DNA from: Monarcha castaneiventris obscurior
Taxonomy: Eukaryota; Chordata; Aves; Passeriformes; Monarchidae
Assembly (NCBI GenBank): GCA_026261815.1
Contig: JAMPIT010000476.1
Span: forward strand, 4,677,501-4,741,500
DNA length: 64,000 bases
Direction of reading: 5' to 3'
Shown here piece by piece: positions 25,724 to 36,142 of the stretch. The notes below the pieces were generated by a model. It was not told where the DNA came from, searched no databases, and saw only the letters and a list, made by a program, of their open reading frames with translations. The position numbers and the translations under genes are program-made. The stretch's first letter is position 1. Each line of letters begins with the position of its first letter.

Positions 25724-25820
25724 GTGTCCATGTCCCACTGTGGCAACACGGACCTCGGGAATTCTGGCAGTGCCTTTCTCAGCCGTGGTGCTGTTTGCAT
25801 CCTCACCTCCATCTGTACCA

Positions 25821-25982
25821 ATGACAAACATCATGGAAGCACCAGCCATGCTGGAGAATGGAAATGCTCCACAGAACAGGAAATCCACATGTTTGCGAGT
25901 GGCTTTTTATGCTCTCATATTTGTGTTGATTATTATTTCAGCCCTGGTTTCTATACTCTTCTGTTCGCTCCATCACAAGCAG
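25821..25982 (+). CDS. TNFSF18: TNFSF18 coding exon 1 (tail and membrane anchor)
   Basis: It encodes a short polar tail containing NRKSTCLR and a strongly hydrophobic anchor (VAFYALIFVLIIISALVSIL), ending in SLHHKQ at a GTAAGG donor (25983). It ends in phase 0. Translation may begin at 25821 or, with a better Kozak context, at 25833. Confidence 0.83.
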
Positions 25983-28900
25983 GTAAGGACAAAGCAAAAT
26001 TCTTAACTCTAGAGTGCAGTATTGCTAATTATTAACAGTGCTGTGTTGATGCTATCAGCTAACTTCAACCTAGTAATTCTTTCCTCTTTTGAAGACTACT
26101 AATGCTTTTAGTTTCCAAGATTTCAGCTGATAATGTTTTCACCAATCCCTTATCTCACCAATTCCTCAATGTCTTCAGCATTTTCCTTTTGTTTCCATAA
26201 GCTTAAAAAAAATCAGGTTTTATTTCTCTGGTTTTTCTTCTCCTGCACCTATGATGTGCATTGTTCCAATGTGATATCAAGTGATGATGCTCTGCCGGGA
26301 CCAGAGAAGCTGAGAAATCATGGCAATTCACCAGGCATAAAGCCTTTTCACACTTGGTTTTACCAAGCACTAATACAATCTAGCACAAAAACCAGTTACT
26401 GAATCAAGTTTTGTTCTGCGTTTCAGGAGCTAATTCCAATGAGCTTTTTCTAACTGTACATGCAGTACTGAACCAAAATACAGGGTGAGCCAAGTGACTC
26501 ATTTGCTGAAAGCCAGCTTCTTATTTTCTAGTTTCCAAACCATGAATCTGTGTCCTGGAGGAGCCAAGTGTTAGTTCGGGATGCCGGTTTGATATATTCC
26601 ACTGTAATGTACCTCCCTCCAGTTCCAGTTCTTCAGAGGAAGACACAAGGAAAAAGTCCCCTCCTGTTAAGAGGAAGGATGGTTTGTTCTCATGGTCTGG
26701 GAGTTGCTTGGGGCATAATGATGCCAGAAACCCCTCTGAGGATTGATCCTACAAGGCACTGCATTTTTTTTTAATAAAATATCAAGTCTGCTAAATTCCC
26801 ATAAGAGAGGAACCTTCTCTGCACCTTATAGCAAAAAATACAAAAATAAATTAATTGCTTTAAATCCACTTTTAGCCCCAAACCCACAGCATCCATCATC
26901 TATTTGGGAGCTGTGAAGCAGCAGCTCAGTGACTGCAATCACAACTGCATCCCTCTGATGGCAATGAACACACAGACTTTCACATATATTCCTCTCCTCC
27001 CTTTCTTTTTTTTCAGGAAAGTTACCGTAGTAAGCAGAAAGTTACTTTAGTGAGTGAAAGAACTGCCTTCAGTCCTGTTGATTCAAAATAATTGGGGAAA
27101 GCAGGACTGGGCAATGAAAGCCTTTCCCTGCAAGGGAGCTGACAACCTCCCCAGCACTCAGGACAGCAACTTCCTAGAAGAAGGAATGAGGTTGTGTTCC
27201 AATAGCAATTTTAAGCATTTCAGCGCTTGCATTCATTAAGATGTGAGAGATGTGAGGCAGAATTGGGTCCCTGTATCTGTAGGCTGATCCCAAATCTGCT
27301 TTTTATGGCTCTGGCCAAAGAGAACAGAGCTGCTGTGTAGGAAGAGCATGAGTTCCATGAGCAAAGACCAAGCCATGAGTCACGGGAATAGACTGAAATC
27401 TCTTACCACTGACAGTTTACCACCGGGGCACCCACGGAGACACCTCCTTCCCTGGGCTGGAAAGGCACTGCAAAGCTGACTACTGGATCAGAAAGCCCTG
27501 TGCCTGTCGCCCTGAGCTAAGCATGGTGCAGTAGTTAGAGAAAGTAGGCTGAAAAATCAGCAGCTGCCCTCCCGGTTCTGCCTATCTTGGGTGACTGTGC
27601 TGATTTTATTTGCCTAAGTGATTCCAAATTACAATGCACAGAAGGAAAGGTTCATGGGTTTAATGAGGGTGAATTAGCACAACACTGTGCAGCTTTTCAC
27701 ATGTATATGCACTGGCTTTAAGTCAAGTCCTTGTCCACAGAGTCATCACTTGTGACCATCCACAAGAGCTGAGACCAGGGATGAAATCAAATCCTGTCAT
27801 CAAAGGGGAATGTAGGACTTTTACCAAGTCTACTGCAGGTCACTGCTGATGGGTTGTCTTTTTTTAATTTTGTGAAAATACCATCAAAATGGATATGAAA
27901 AATATTGACCTATTTTGAACATTTCAAACTTTGTTGGAAAACATCTGTTTTTTCATAACAGAACAGTGCTTGTGTTTGTAATGTTGGATAGAAAGATAAT
28001 TTTCCTTCCTGGGAGAATGTTTTTGGGCTCTTGTAATGATAATGCTCCTCTGCTGTGCTCACTGATAAATGGAAAATTACAGCAGAAAACACTGACCAAG
28101 CCCTGCTTCTTTCCACAGGCACCAGAGTCATGCTGGGCACATGGATCTTGTAAGTATGGAGATTCTAGACCTGCTTTCTGGCTTTGTCAGACTTGTGCTG
28201 TGACACAAGATGACTTTCTCACAGGCCTTGTGCCTGTTTAAGGGCAGGTGGCAGTACTGCCAGCAGAAACAGAGAGTCCCTAGGGCATTGTGGCCATGAC
28301 AAATAGAGAGCTCCCCAGCTCTGCACCCAGGGCTGTCAGCCAGCAGCCACCTCTGCCTGCGTGACTCAGCTATGAGCACCTCCCCAAAAATCGCCTGTAA
28401 AATCAGCACCACAAGGCTCATCAGATTTATTGCTGCTGGGTGTTAATCACCAGTTCTCTAAGCAAACCCCAGGGCAGTTCTAAAATAATGCCCCACAGAG
28501 TAGCTCAGACCTTCAGAGGGATTTAATTAATTTCAAGAAAAACTTCTGCACGCATAACATTTCAGCTAATGTTCATCTCATGAAGGACTATAAACACAGC
28601 AGCCAGCAAGAAGATTACTGTAACCCGCATCATCCTCAGATCCAGCTGAAATTCCACCTAGGAATTTTTTCTTATTAGAAACCAGCTCAGACCCTCAGTC
28701 TTGAAGATTCCCCATCTCCAGGGTGCTTTCCACAGCTAAGCTGACCTAGCAGGGAGCGCCTCCAAGCCACCCATAGCCACAGAGGTCCTTCACAACCTCT
28801 CCCGGCAGACTGAGACCCCTTTCTAGCACTTCTTAGAAGTTAGTAAACTCAAAAGGAATTATCTATAATAATTATAATAACAGCAACTAGAATAATAAGT

Positions 28901-29397
28901 AAATAATAATTATTAGAAAGTCAAGAAGTGAATGGTGAGCGAGAGGCACGAAGGGGAAACAGTAATAAAACACACTCATGTACAGAACAAGGTTATCTTT
29001 GGACATAATTAATCACCACGCCATTTTGTCTGTGCTTTCCTCAGTAAAAGAGTCTTCTACACAAAGCTCACGAGATATGAACTGGGACTGGAAATTAGAC
29101 CACTGCAATGGAATTGTGCGGGACGAAGGCCAGTACCTCATAATCGAGCAGAGTGGCAACTACTTCATCTATGCTCAGCTCTACCGCCGAGAGAAAATCA
29201 AAGAGCCTTTTACGCTGATGCTCTACAAAGAACCAAAAATCGCCCTCAACAATGCTGTGGGACATGAAAACGGCACAGTAAATTTTGCGAGACCCTTTTC
29301 CCTGAAGAAGGGAGATAAGCTGTACTGTGCGAAAAATGATGATTCGGACAACATTCTGCTAAAGAATCAGACTTATTGGGGCCTGTTTAAAATGTAG
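25821..29397 (+). CDS. TNFSF18: TNFSF18 (GITR ligand), three coding exons
   Basis: Exons 25821-25982, 28119-28149 and 29045-29397 join in frame (phases 0 and 1) to 181 codons plus stop. GITR ligand is a type II membrane costimulator that binds TNFRSF18 on T cells. The first in-frame ATG (25821) has a weak context. The next, at 25833, has A at -3 and G at +4 and gives 177 residues, matching the human length. Numbering from 25833: tail 1-22, membrane anchor about 23-45, stalk to about 70, TNF homology domain about 73-177. Diagnostic matches are DWKL (75-78), GNYFIYAQ (98-105) and KNQTYWG (167-173), close to the human DWKL and KNNTYWG. Sequons are at Asn136 and Asn168. Cysteines at 81 and 155 may pair. 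The location downstream of TNFSF4 in the same orientation fits vertebrate synteny. Confidence 0.87.
25983..28118 (+). other. TNFSF18 intron 1
   Basis: A 2.14 kb intron with donor GTAAGG and acceptor TTTCCACAG. No further exon or clear repeat is recognised. Confidence 0.75.
28119..28149 (+). CDS. TNFSF18: TNFSF18 coding exon 2 (31-base microexon)
   Basis: It encodes APESCWAHGS plus the first base of a Leu codon completed by exon 3. The exon is bounded by CTTTCCACAG and the strong donor GTAAGTATGG. The E-x-C-x-A pattern resembles the EPCMA stalk segment of human GITRL, and the phase fits both neighbours. It is too short to be found as an open frame and was located from splice sites and phase. 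Confidence 0.8.
28150..29044 (+). other. TNFSF18 intron 2
   Basis: An intron of 895 bases with donor GTAAGT and acceptor CTTTCCTCAG. It contains a short AT-rich low-complexity stretch at about 28858-28918. No other feature is seen. Confidence 0.75.
28858..28918. repeat. AT-rich low-complexity tract (TAA/AAT units)
   Basis: Imperfect ATAATTATAATAA-type units within TNFSF18 intron 2. Confidence 0.7.
29045..29397 (+). CDS. TNFSF18: TNFSF18 coding exon 3 (TNF homology domain)
   Basis: It encodes the whole receptor-binding domain, from KESSTQSS to LFKM, with TAG as stop. The domain is short, as in mammalian GITRL. Conserved landmarks include WDWKL, YFIYAQLY, FTLMLYKEP and NQTYWGLF. Confidence 0.9.
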
Positions 29398-30935
29398 CAG
29401 GATCCTGCTCTGAGTCAGCTCCTCCCTTATTCCCCCCAGGAAACCTTAGGTTATGGATGAAGAATCTGCAATTTCTGTTTAGGTGAAATTCATCTTGCTG
29501 GAATACATGTCATAGTAAGCTTGTATCCTGCAGTGACAGTGAACAGCAAACTTTGGTAATAATGGATGGCTGCTGATGGACACAAAATATGAGCAGAAGA
29601 TGGAGGAAAAAAATCTTGATGCATTATGGGGTTGACTCTGAGATCCTGGAAAAACAAGTCACTACATTGAGTCTGTTCTGAGCTGGGGAGGAGCTGTACT
29701 CTGCAGCTGGCTGCATTTCAGAACTGGGTACCTGTCAGTCCCTTGGGTCCCTTCTAACAAGAGGTGCTACATAAAGACAAGATATTTTATATACTTCATG
29801 CACAACCTGCCAGTGAAGCAACATGTCCACAGCAGAGGGATGAAATAGTTTAGAAATAACAGAAGAAAAGCTTCTCAGCCCCATCCACAGCCTTGCCACT
29901 AGCAAGAGAAACATGCCAGGGAAGCTTCATCTTCATGGGTAGATCAGAGCACAAGGACCTTTCCAGTGAAGTACAAGCAGTGTAAATCCATGCCATGGTC
30001 CAGACACGCACCACAGGGAGCCTGTGGACGCAGTCAATGAAGATGCCAGGGAGGGATGGATCACTGCTGGCTGAGTAGCACAAAGTCGAGGTTGCTCAAT
30101 GTAATAGAGATTGTGGAGGAGAGCTAGTGGCAGAAAGATGCATTTGAGGAGGGTGAGCACAGATCGGAGGGAAGAGCACGGAGGCTTGGAGAACTGCTCC
30201 CAGAATTTTTTTTCTATGCTATGTAGTGGGTGTTGTAAGCAGGGCAGGGCAGACATGGTCCCAACATGAAATGGGGAAGGGCTGAGCATCCCTCCCTGAC
30301 CACCTCCTTCCCACAGACACAGTTTTGACATCCAGCACAAAGCACTGCCGCCAGCACCACAGCAGGGAAAACATGAGCTAGCAGGGAAGCGAGACACCCT
30401 TACCTGCTCATTTCAGGGTCTGTTTGCTGTGCTTTCCAAAATGAGCATCGAATCACCTCCAGATCACAGGAACACCTCAAAAACTCAGCAAAGGCCAAGT
30501 GCTCTCAGAGAAGCAGGCAGCTGTGGCTGCAGGACAGCCCAGCTGCCCCACAGCCCGGTTCCTCCTCTCCCTAGCCTGGGCAGGCTCTCCCAGGGGCTCT
30601 GTGCTTTGCTTTCCTGCCTCCCAGACCTTCATGCGTGACAACTCCTACCATTCCTCATAGCTTGTCACAGCCTTTTGCTTCATGGGAAAGCAAAGCAACT
30701 GAGAAGTTGGATGGAAATAAATAATTACTTGGGGTGGACTGAGGCATTTAGGAATGCTATTTGCTCTTATAATTTTATATTATATGTATTGTAACTTCAG
30801 AGAATGTAAAGTCAAGTTTTGCAGGCATGTTTGCAGTTCTGTGTTCAGTTTCATACAAGCTGTTATCAATTAAAATTATACTTTAGTTCTTACATCATTT
30901 TGTTGATTTCCTTAATTTAAAATAAAAAAAAAAAC
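29398..30935 (+). other. Probable TNFSF18 3' UTR
   Basis: Non-coding. Candidate poly(A) signals are AATAAA at 30716-30721, ATTAAA at 30869-30874 and AATAAA at 30921-30926, the last running into an A-rich stretch. Which is used cannot be decided from the sequence. Confidence 0.45.
30716..30721 (+). terminator. Candidate poly(A) signal of TNFSF18
   Basis: AATAAA 1.3 kb after the TNFSF18 stop. Two later alternatives lie within 210 bases. Confidence 0.35.
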
Positions 30936-32578
30936 CAAAGCAAAACACACCCTTACAAACCGCAAGTGTATCTCAGTTCTTTGATACGGGCTGAAAAAAT
31001 AACTGACTGACACATTTCTCTACCCTTTGTCTACTTTCACTAAAGGGCCTCCTCTGCTCTGAGAGGCTGGCAGTGTCAGCACAGAGTAAGATCAATTTGC
31101 ATTGCACAGTCCCAGGGCAGAACTCAGTCATCTTCCCAGCACACGGGGAGCTCCATGCAGCCCAGCCCCAGGTGACAAGGGAGGAGGGGGGACACCAGGA
31201 CACCTGCACCTGGGGCCCCCCCACACCCAAACATGCTAAGGCTTGATGCAAGTAGGAAAAGAACAGTCAGAAGTGGTTCTGTCAAGACACTCACACCACC
31301 ACCCTCCCCAGTTATTTTCTGAGGCAAAGCAAGCCCAAAAAGGTCTGCTGAGGATGAAGAACTTCTTTATCTACATGTCAGACCAGCAAAATCCCAGACC
31401 CTGCAACACCTGACCTGAAGATCTGGTTCCAAGACCCCAGTGATCAGCTAAGCCTAAGGAGAGGAAAATCATTACACTGCAGCAGTTCCTCCTCTCTTTT
31501 ACTTAATGAGGAAACGATCATGCGGGCAGCAGACCTGGAAGCTGTGTCCTGTACTTTAGGCAGAGACACCAGCTAAGTCCTTCCCGGGATGAGAACAGCC
31601 CTGAGCATCCCCGGGCAGAGAGCCAACCCAAGGAGCTCCAGGCTCTGCAGGGACAGAGTCCCCTTGGAGGACCCTGGCAGGGACAGGACAGGACAGGCTG
31701 CTGGCTCACCAGCCTGCCTGGATCTGGGTCACAACCTGTGGCTGCTGGGTCACCAGACCGTGGCCAGCCGTGCGAGGATATTAATGGTTAAATGCTCCAG
31801 AAACAGCCTTGGTGCACAGCACGCAGCTTTATCCAAGTGGTCTTCCAGCAGGAACTGAAGCCACCACAGCTCCCACTGTCTCCTGCATTTATTCTCTTGC
31901 TGGACCCCCACACCCATTTCTTTCTCCCTCTCCCTCCCAAAAGGCAGGTAACACCCTCCCTTTGTGTTTCCCTGGATCAGCCTCAGCCCACTTTTCTTGG
32001 GTCTCTCACCTGCAGAGTTCTCCTGGTCAGACAGCCAGGTACTCACCAGTGCTGTGGACACAGCATCACATCTCCAGCTCCTTTCAGCAGAAGACATTCG
32101 AATGTGCTAAATGGGTCATGCTGTTAAAACAAATATTCCCAACCTAAATTTATGAAGTACTGCAAAGAGACAGATATGGGAATGGTGCAGCATCCAGAGC
32201 CTCTTTGTCCCCAGCAGCTGCAGCATGAGGTGCCAGAGCACTAGCTGCAAAATTGGAAGCTGAACACATGGCAAGCTCCTGCTTGTCCCTGTCAATTCTG
32301 AACAGTCCAGCTGGCACTGCTGGACAGCAGCACACCATCTTTTGGCTTGAACATCGATCCTGACCTTAAAAGAAATCCAGAGACTACAGTGCATCTACTC
32401 ACTCCATGGAGCACCTGCATTCCCTGATCCAAAAATTACTATTGTACCACAGCAGTGAATTCCTGCTGCAGCCTGGAGTGGAATCTCTGAAGTTACAGCT
32501 GATTTGGCCCCATGAACAGCTGCAGACCCATTACTGCCAGCCTGACAGCCACACTACAAGCAGCCCCAGAACTGGGCA
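30936..32578. other. Intergenic stretch
   Basis: No gene is recognised. The last 200-450 bases may already belong to the decayed retrovirus that follows, but the boundary is not visible. Confidence 0.5.
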
Positions 32579-32872
32579 TTGGCAGGGTGGCAGCAGATTT
32601 GGAAGACAGAGGTGCTATCCCTCACTCATACTCTCATTCCCGTCTGGCCTGTGAAAAAGCCAAATGGACAGTGGCAGATTATGGTTGATTACCAGCAATT
32701 GAATGCCAATATTAATTGCCTCTTTAGGAGTAATCATTGCAAGCATGAACCAAATGCCAGTGTTTGGATTCCGTCAACATTTAAATGTTTCTCCTTCCCT
32801 TGTCCCTGGCGCCTGGGAATACACAGCAGATCTAAAAGACACGTTACCCCACATACCTTAGGATGGAAATGA
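32579..32872 (+). pseudogene. Decayed endogenous retrovirus pol (reverse transcriptase) fragment
   Basis: Around 32639-32704 the frame reads PVWPVKKPNG followed shortly by VDYQQLN. These are N-terminal finger motifs of retroviral reverse transcriptase, and the VDY-x-x-LN form suggests an ERVL-like (class III) element. Downstream the frame degenerates, and the catalytic YxDD region is not found. It is a non-functional remnant on the + strand, the same orientation as the LTR at 33759. Confidence 0.7.
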
Positions 32873-33483
32873 TACCTCTCTGAAAATTCTTATGCAGAAC
32901 TGTCAAATCAATAATTTACACAAAACCCCTCTTTTTTCAACATTTTGAAATTAAGACTTGCCACGTGGAAAGCCTTTTCACTAAGGTGTGGGGTTATGGA
33001 AAAGTAGTGTATTTCTTTATGCCATGACGCATTTTAATTAAATGTGCTTTCAAATCTACTGGAAGTGTAATTTAAAGGAAAATGGATGCATCATGAGATT
33101 GACTGTATAAATAGATAGTCATGTGCCTTCAACCATGAAAAAAATTGTGGTGGTTTTTTTAACAGGACTTGGGGATTTTTCTGCTTTCTCAGAAGCTTAC
33201 TACACTGCACAGCCTTCCCAGGATCAGAGATGCAAATGCCCCTTGAAGGAGACATTTCAGCCTCTTTAGAAGTTATCCAGAATGTAGTCCTAAAAAAGAA
33301 GTAATCATACTTTTAAACAAATAAATACTTGAATACAAGTAACCACAATACAATAGGCAGTTTTTCTGTTCAACAACCACAGCCACCTTACACCCCCACA
33401 CCGTGCTACATTAGACTCTCTCTCTCCATAGTCAGTAGAGATTGTTCTAGGATGATCTGAACGTTCATTCAGAAAGTGCCACA
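32873..33483. other. AT-rich spacer between retroviral remnants
   Basis: No recognisable coding or regulatory feature. It may be unique DNA or decayed proviral sequence. Confidence 0.4.
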
Positions 33484-33699
33484 ATGCACATCAAAACCAG
33501 CACAGTAGGCAGAGACATTTCTGATGATGCTGTGCAGACACCTGTTGTTGCTGTTGTTGCCCCTACAGGGGCTTCTCAGGCTGCTCTCAAAGTCACTACA
33601 CCAAGCCTGGTGCAAAGCAGTCCCAGTTCTGAACTGCCCAAAGACACAGTGGTTTCTGCCTGTGTCTCAAAAACAAGGGAAACTTCAATGGATCAGTGA
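33484..33699 (+). pseudogene. Ala/Val/Thr/Ser-rich open frame, possible retroviral gag remnant
   Basis: A 71-codon frame from an ATG encodes a low-complexity protein with AVVAPTGASQAA-like composition and no recognisable fold. It lies 60 bases before the LTR and shares orientation with the pol fragment. I infer a gag-derived spacer from position and composition. It could be unrelated chance sequence. Confidence 0.3.
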
Positions 33700-33949
33700 A
33701 ATGAGTGGATGGTGCTGTCCTCTGTTCACACACCACAAACCCAGCAACAGAGGCAGGTTGATTTGGCACGGTCTGGTTTTTTGGTAGTGGGGGAGGGCCA
33801 CAGAAGTGGCTTCTGTGAGAAGCTGCTGGAAGCTTCCACCATGTCCAACAGAGCCAATCTCTGATGGCTCTGAAGATGGACATGCTGCTGGTTCAATTAG
33901 AGAGGTTGATAATGCCTCTGAGATGACATTTAAGAAGAAAATCAAAACA

Positions 33950-34239
33950 GCGCAGGCGCAGGTTTTTCCAGGGGTGGCGAGGCGCCGTCGCTGGGCCCAT
34001 CCTGGCGCAGCGTGTGGCAATGTGCTGCCACGGCCACCGCCACCTCGGTGGGGCCCGCAGCGAGCCTTGCTTGCCTGGCCGTGCGTAGCCAGCCGTGCTG
34101 CGGGCAGAAGGGCAGGGCCGGCGGCAGCTTCTCCTTCCCAGTGCCCCACATGAAGAGAGGTGTTAAATAGCACCAGCACCGCAGCGGCCACCATTGCCTG
34201 CACGGTGGCGGCAGGGGCCACGTGGCCAGCAGCAGAAAC
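33950..34239 (+). other. GC-rich segment, possibly captured TNIK 5' UTR
   Basis: Strongly CpG-rich with GCC/GGC repeats (for example CCACGGCCACCGCCACCTCG near 34027). It directly precedes the TNIK-like ATG and ends in CAGAAAC before that ATG. Its composition resembles a vertebrate housekeeping 5' UTR. Origin from TNIK mRNA is inference. Confidence 0.4.
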
Positions 34240-34368
34240 ATGGCGAGCGATTCCCTGATGCGGAGCCTGGACGAAATCAACTTCTCGGCGCTGCGAGATG
34301 CTGCAAGAATCCTTGAACTGGTGGAACTCGTTGGCAGTGGTACTTACAGGCAGCAGCTTTTCTTCTAG
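34240..34368 (+). pseudogene. TNIK-like kinase N-terminus fragment inside LTR
   Basis: A 42-codon open frame from ATG to TAG starts MASDS, contains RSLDEI and SALRD, and continues with [12 protein letters not shown]. This closely follows the N-terminus of TNIK (MASDSPARSLDEI...[24 protein letters not shown]) and fits less well to MAP4K4 or MINK1. The match reaches the first strand of the kinase glycine-rich loop, where GNGTYGQV has become GSGTYRQQ, and then stops at LFF and TAG. No catalytic residues are present. The expected intron after SALR is absent, so the source looks like spliced RNA. It is probably non-functional as a kinase. Confidence 0.7.
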
Positions 34369-34943
34369 TCAGAGAAAAAGAGGAAGTGGGGACATGTGAA
34401 GGAGAACAACATGGTGGTACCAAGGTCAGTGGAAAAAAAAGAGGGGGAGGAGGTGCTCCAAGCACCAGAGCTGAGATTCCTCTGCAGGCCGTGGTGAGGA
34501 CCATGGTGTAGCAGACTGTCATCCTGCAGCCCATGAAGTCCACGGGGGATGCAGAGATTCACTCACAGCCCGGGGGAGAAGCGCTCATGCCGAGCAGTGG
34601 ATGCCAGAGAAAGCTGTGATCCAGTGGGAGACCCGACTGGAGAGAGAGGACCCTTGCTTCCAAACTAGAGCAGCCAGTCCTTAGAAGACTGTACCCTGTG
34701 GACAAGTAACCCACGCTGCAGTAGTTTTGGGAAGACTGTTTTTGCCCGTGGGAGGGATTCACGGCATAGAAGGAAAAAGACTCCTCTCCCTGAGAGATCA
34801 GAAGAAGATACCGAGTGACAAACTGACCAAAACGCCCACGCCCTGTCTCCCTGCATTGTCCGTAGGAAGGAGGGAGGGGCTGGGGGGAAAGGTGTTTTAA
34901 AGGCTTATTTTACTTCTCATTATCCTCCTCTGAATCTTTTAAT

Positions 34944-34949
34944 AATAAA
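34944..34949 (+). terminator. LTR poly(A) signal
   Basis: AATAAA in the context TAATAATAAATTTAC, within the 3' third of the LTR and upstream of its U5-like end. Confidence 0.5.
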
Positions 34950-35131
34950 TTTACTTTATACCTTTAAATTTGAACCTGTTTTGCTCTTAGAGTGTTTTCT
35001 CCCAGTCCTTATCTCAACTCATGAGCCCTTTGTTAATTTTTTTCCCTCTCCTCTGCCCAGCTGAGAGCAAGAAAGGGTGAGCGAACGGCTTTTGTGGGTG
35101 TCTGGCATTTGGCCAGCGTCAAACTGCGACA

Positions 35132-36142
35132 AGAGGAAAGGTAAATGACAACCTTTAATTTGAGTTGCTTCAAGGAAACTGCTGAAGACCCAATTTCACA
35201 GAGTACCTTCTATTGTGTAAGCAAAGATATCATTAATTTTGGTTCTAACTTCCAGTGCTCAAGACTTCTGCAGCTCAGTGCAATAAAATGATGCAGGTAA
35301 GGACGTTGCAGCTAAGAAATCTGGTTTTGGTCCTGGAGGGAGGATGGCTGCCACAGTAGGGTGCTCTGTAAAGCCTTTCCTCTGGACAACACAACCCATG
35401 CCTCCAGGGCAAAAATGAACTGTCCCAATGGGATCTTTCCAGGGACTAAATTCAGTCTGGCACCACAAATTATGCACTGGTAATTTCAGCTCTAAAGACA
35501 AGTGCATGGGAAGTTCAAAACTGCAAGAGAGCCAGTGCAGATACAACTTCGTTATTCCTATTCCTGCAGAGTGACAATAGCTTTTACCATCTAGTTACAT
35601 ATCCTCTAAATCCTCTTTAGGGGAGTGAAACAGGTTCTTGTGGTGGTCTTTGTTTCAGAGCTTAGTGGAGATTTAATGTTGCAACCCAAAAGGCACCAGG
35701 TTTCTGGTGGCAAGTCACACACCCCAGCTGAGGTGCAGCACTTTGGTTTCCTGCTCTCTTCTCCCAGATTAGAGAAGGGCTTGCACTATACACAGCCTCC
35801 TCGCCTCCCAGGCACACCAAAAGCTGCCTCACCATGTGAGGTGACACAAGCAGATGCTTTGTGAGGAGCCACCCACATCCAGGTTTTTCTGTGCTCTGGT
35901 ACCTTCTGGTTCCAGGGGTCCACCACTGTGCTGGGTAGAGCACCTTTGCTTGTAATAAAAAAGAGCCTGCATCATCATAGATTTTAGTCTAATAGGCAGA
36001 ACACCACTTGGAGAGGATGAAAGTATTGTCAGCACTTTAGAGATAGGGAAGAAAGTCACAGCAAAATGATGTGATTTTCTTAGGGTCACCAAAAGTGCAG
36101 AGAAGCAGAGATGAAACTTGACCATGGGACTCAGAGGAAGAC
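35132..36142. other. Intergenic stretch between LTR and CR1
   Basis: No feature recognised. Confidence 0.5.

Larger units (their letters stand above)
22516..25820. other. Intergenic region upstream of TNFSF18
   Basis: It holds a CpG-rich block (about 23580-24430), a perfect 8-base inverted repeat (23167-23188) and a C10/T10 homopolymer switch (24937-24956). No coding exon is supported. Confidence 0.6.
33759..35131 (+). mobile_element. Long GC-rich LTR (ERVL-like), about 1.37 kb
   Basis: It begins TGATTTGGCACGG, with GGTTTTTTGGTAGTGGGGGA and GCTTCTGTGAGAAGCTGCTG soon after, and ends with GGCCAGCGTCAAACTGCGACA. The 3' part carries AATAAA (34944-34949) and the block CCTTATCTCAACTCATGAGC (35005-35024), a variant of the CTTATCTTCACCCATGAGC block in the LTR at 46.6-47.04 kb. 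The element is inferred to be a songbird ERVL-type LTR. Boundaries are set on TG...CA; a target-site duplication was not convincingly found. The middle contains the CpG-rich TNIK-like insert. Confidence 0.7.

Noticed and set aside
29933..30397. 154-codon frame on the - strand downstream of TNFSF18
   Set aside because: It lies in the probable TNFSF18 3' UTR, has no domain, and its composition is unremarkable.
32579..32872. Possibility of a functional reverse transcriptase
   Set aside because: Only the N-terminal finger motifs are seen. The frame decays and the catalytic YxDD motif is absent.
33685..34221. 178-codon frame on the - strand and a 115-codon frame on the + strand (33806-34153)
   Set aside because: Both lie inside the GC-rich LTR and are explained by it. 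Neither resembles a protein family.
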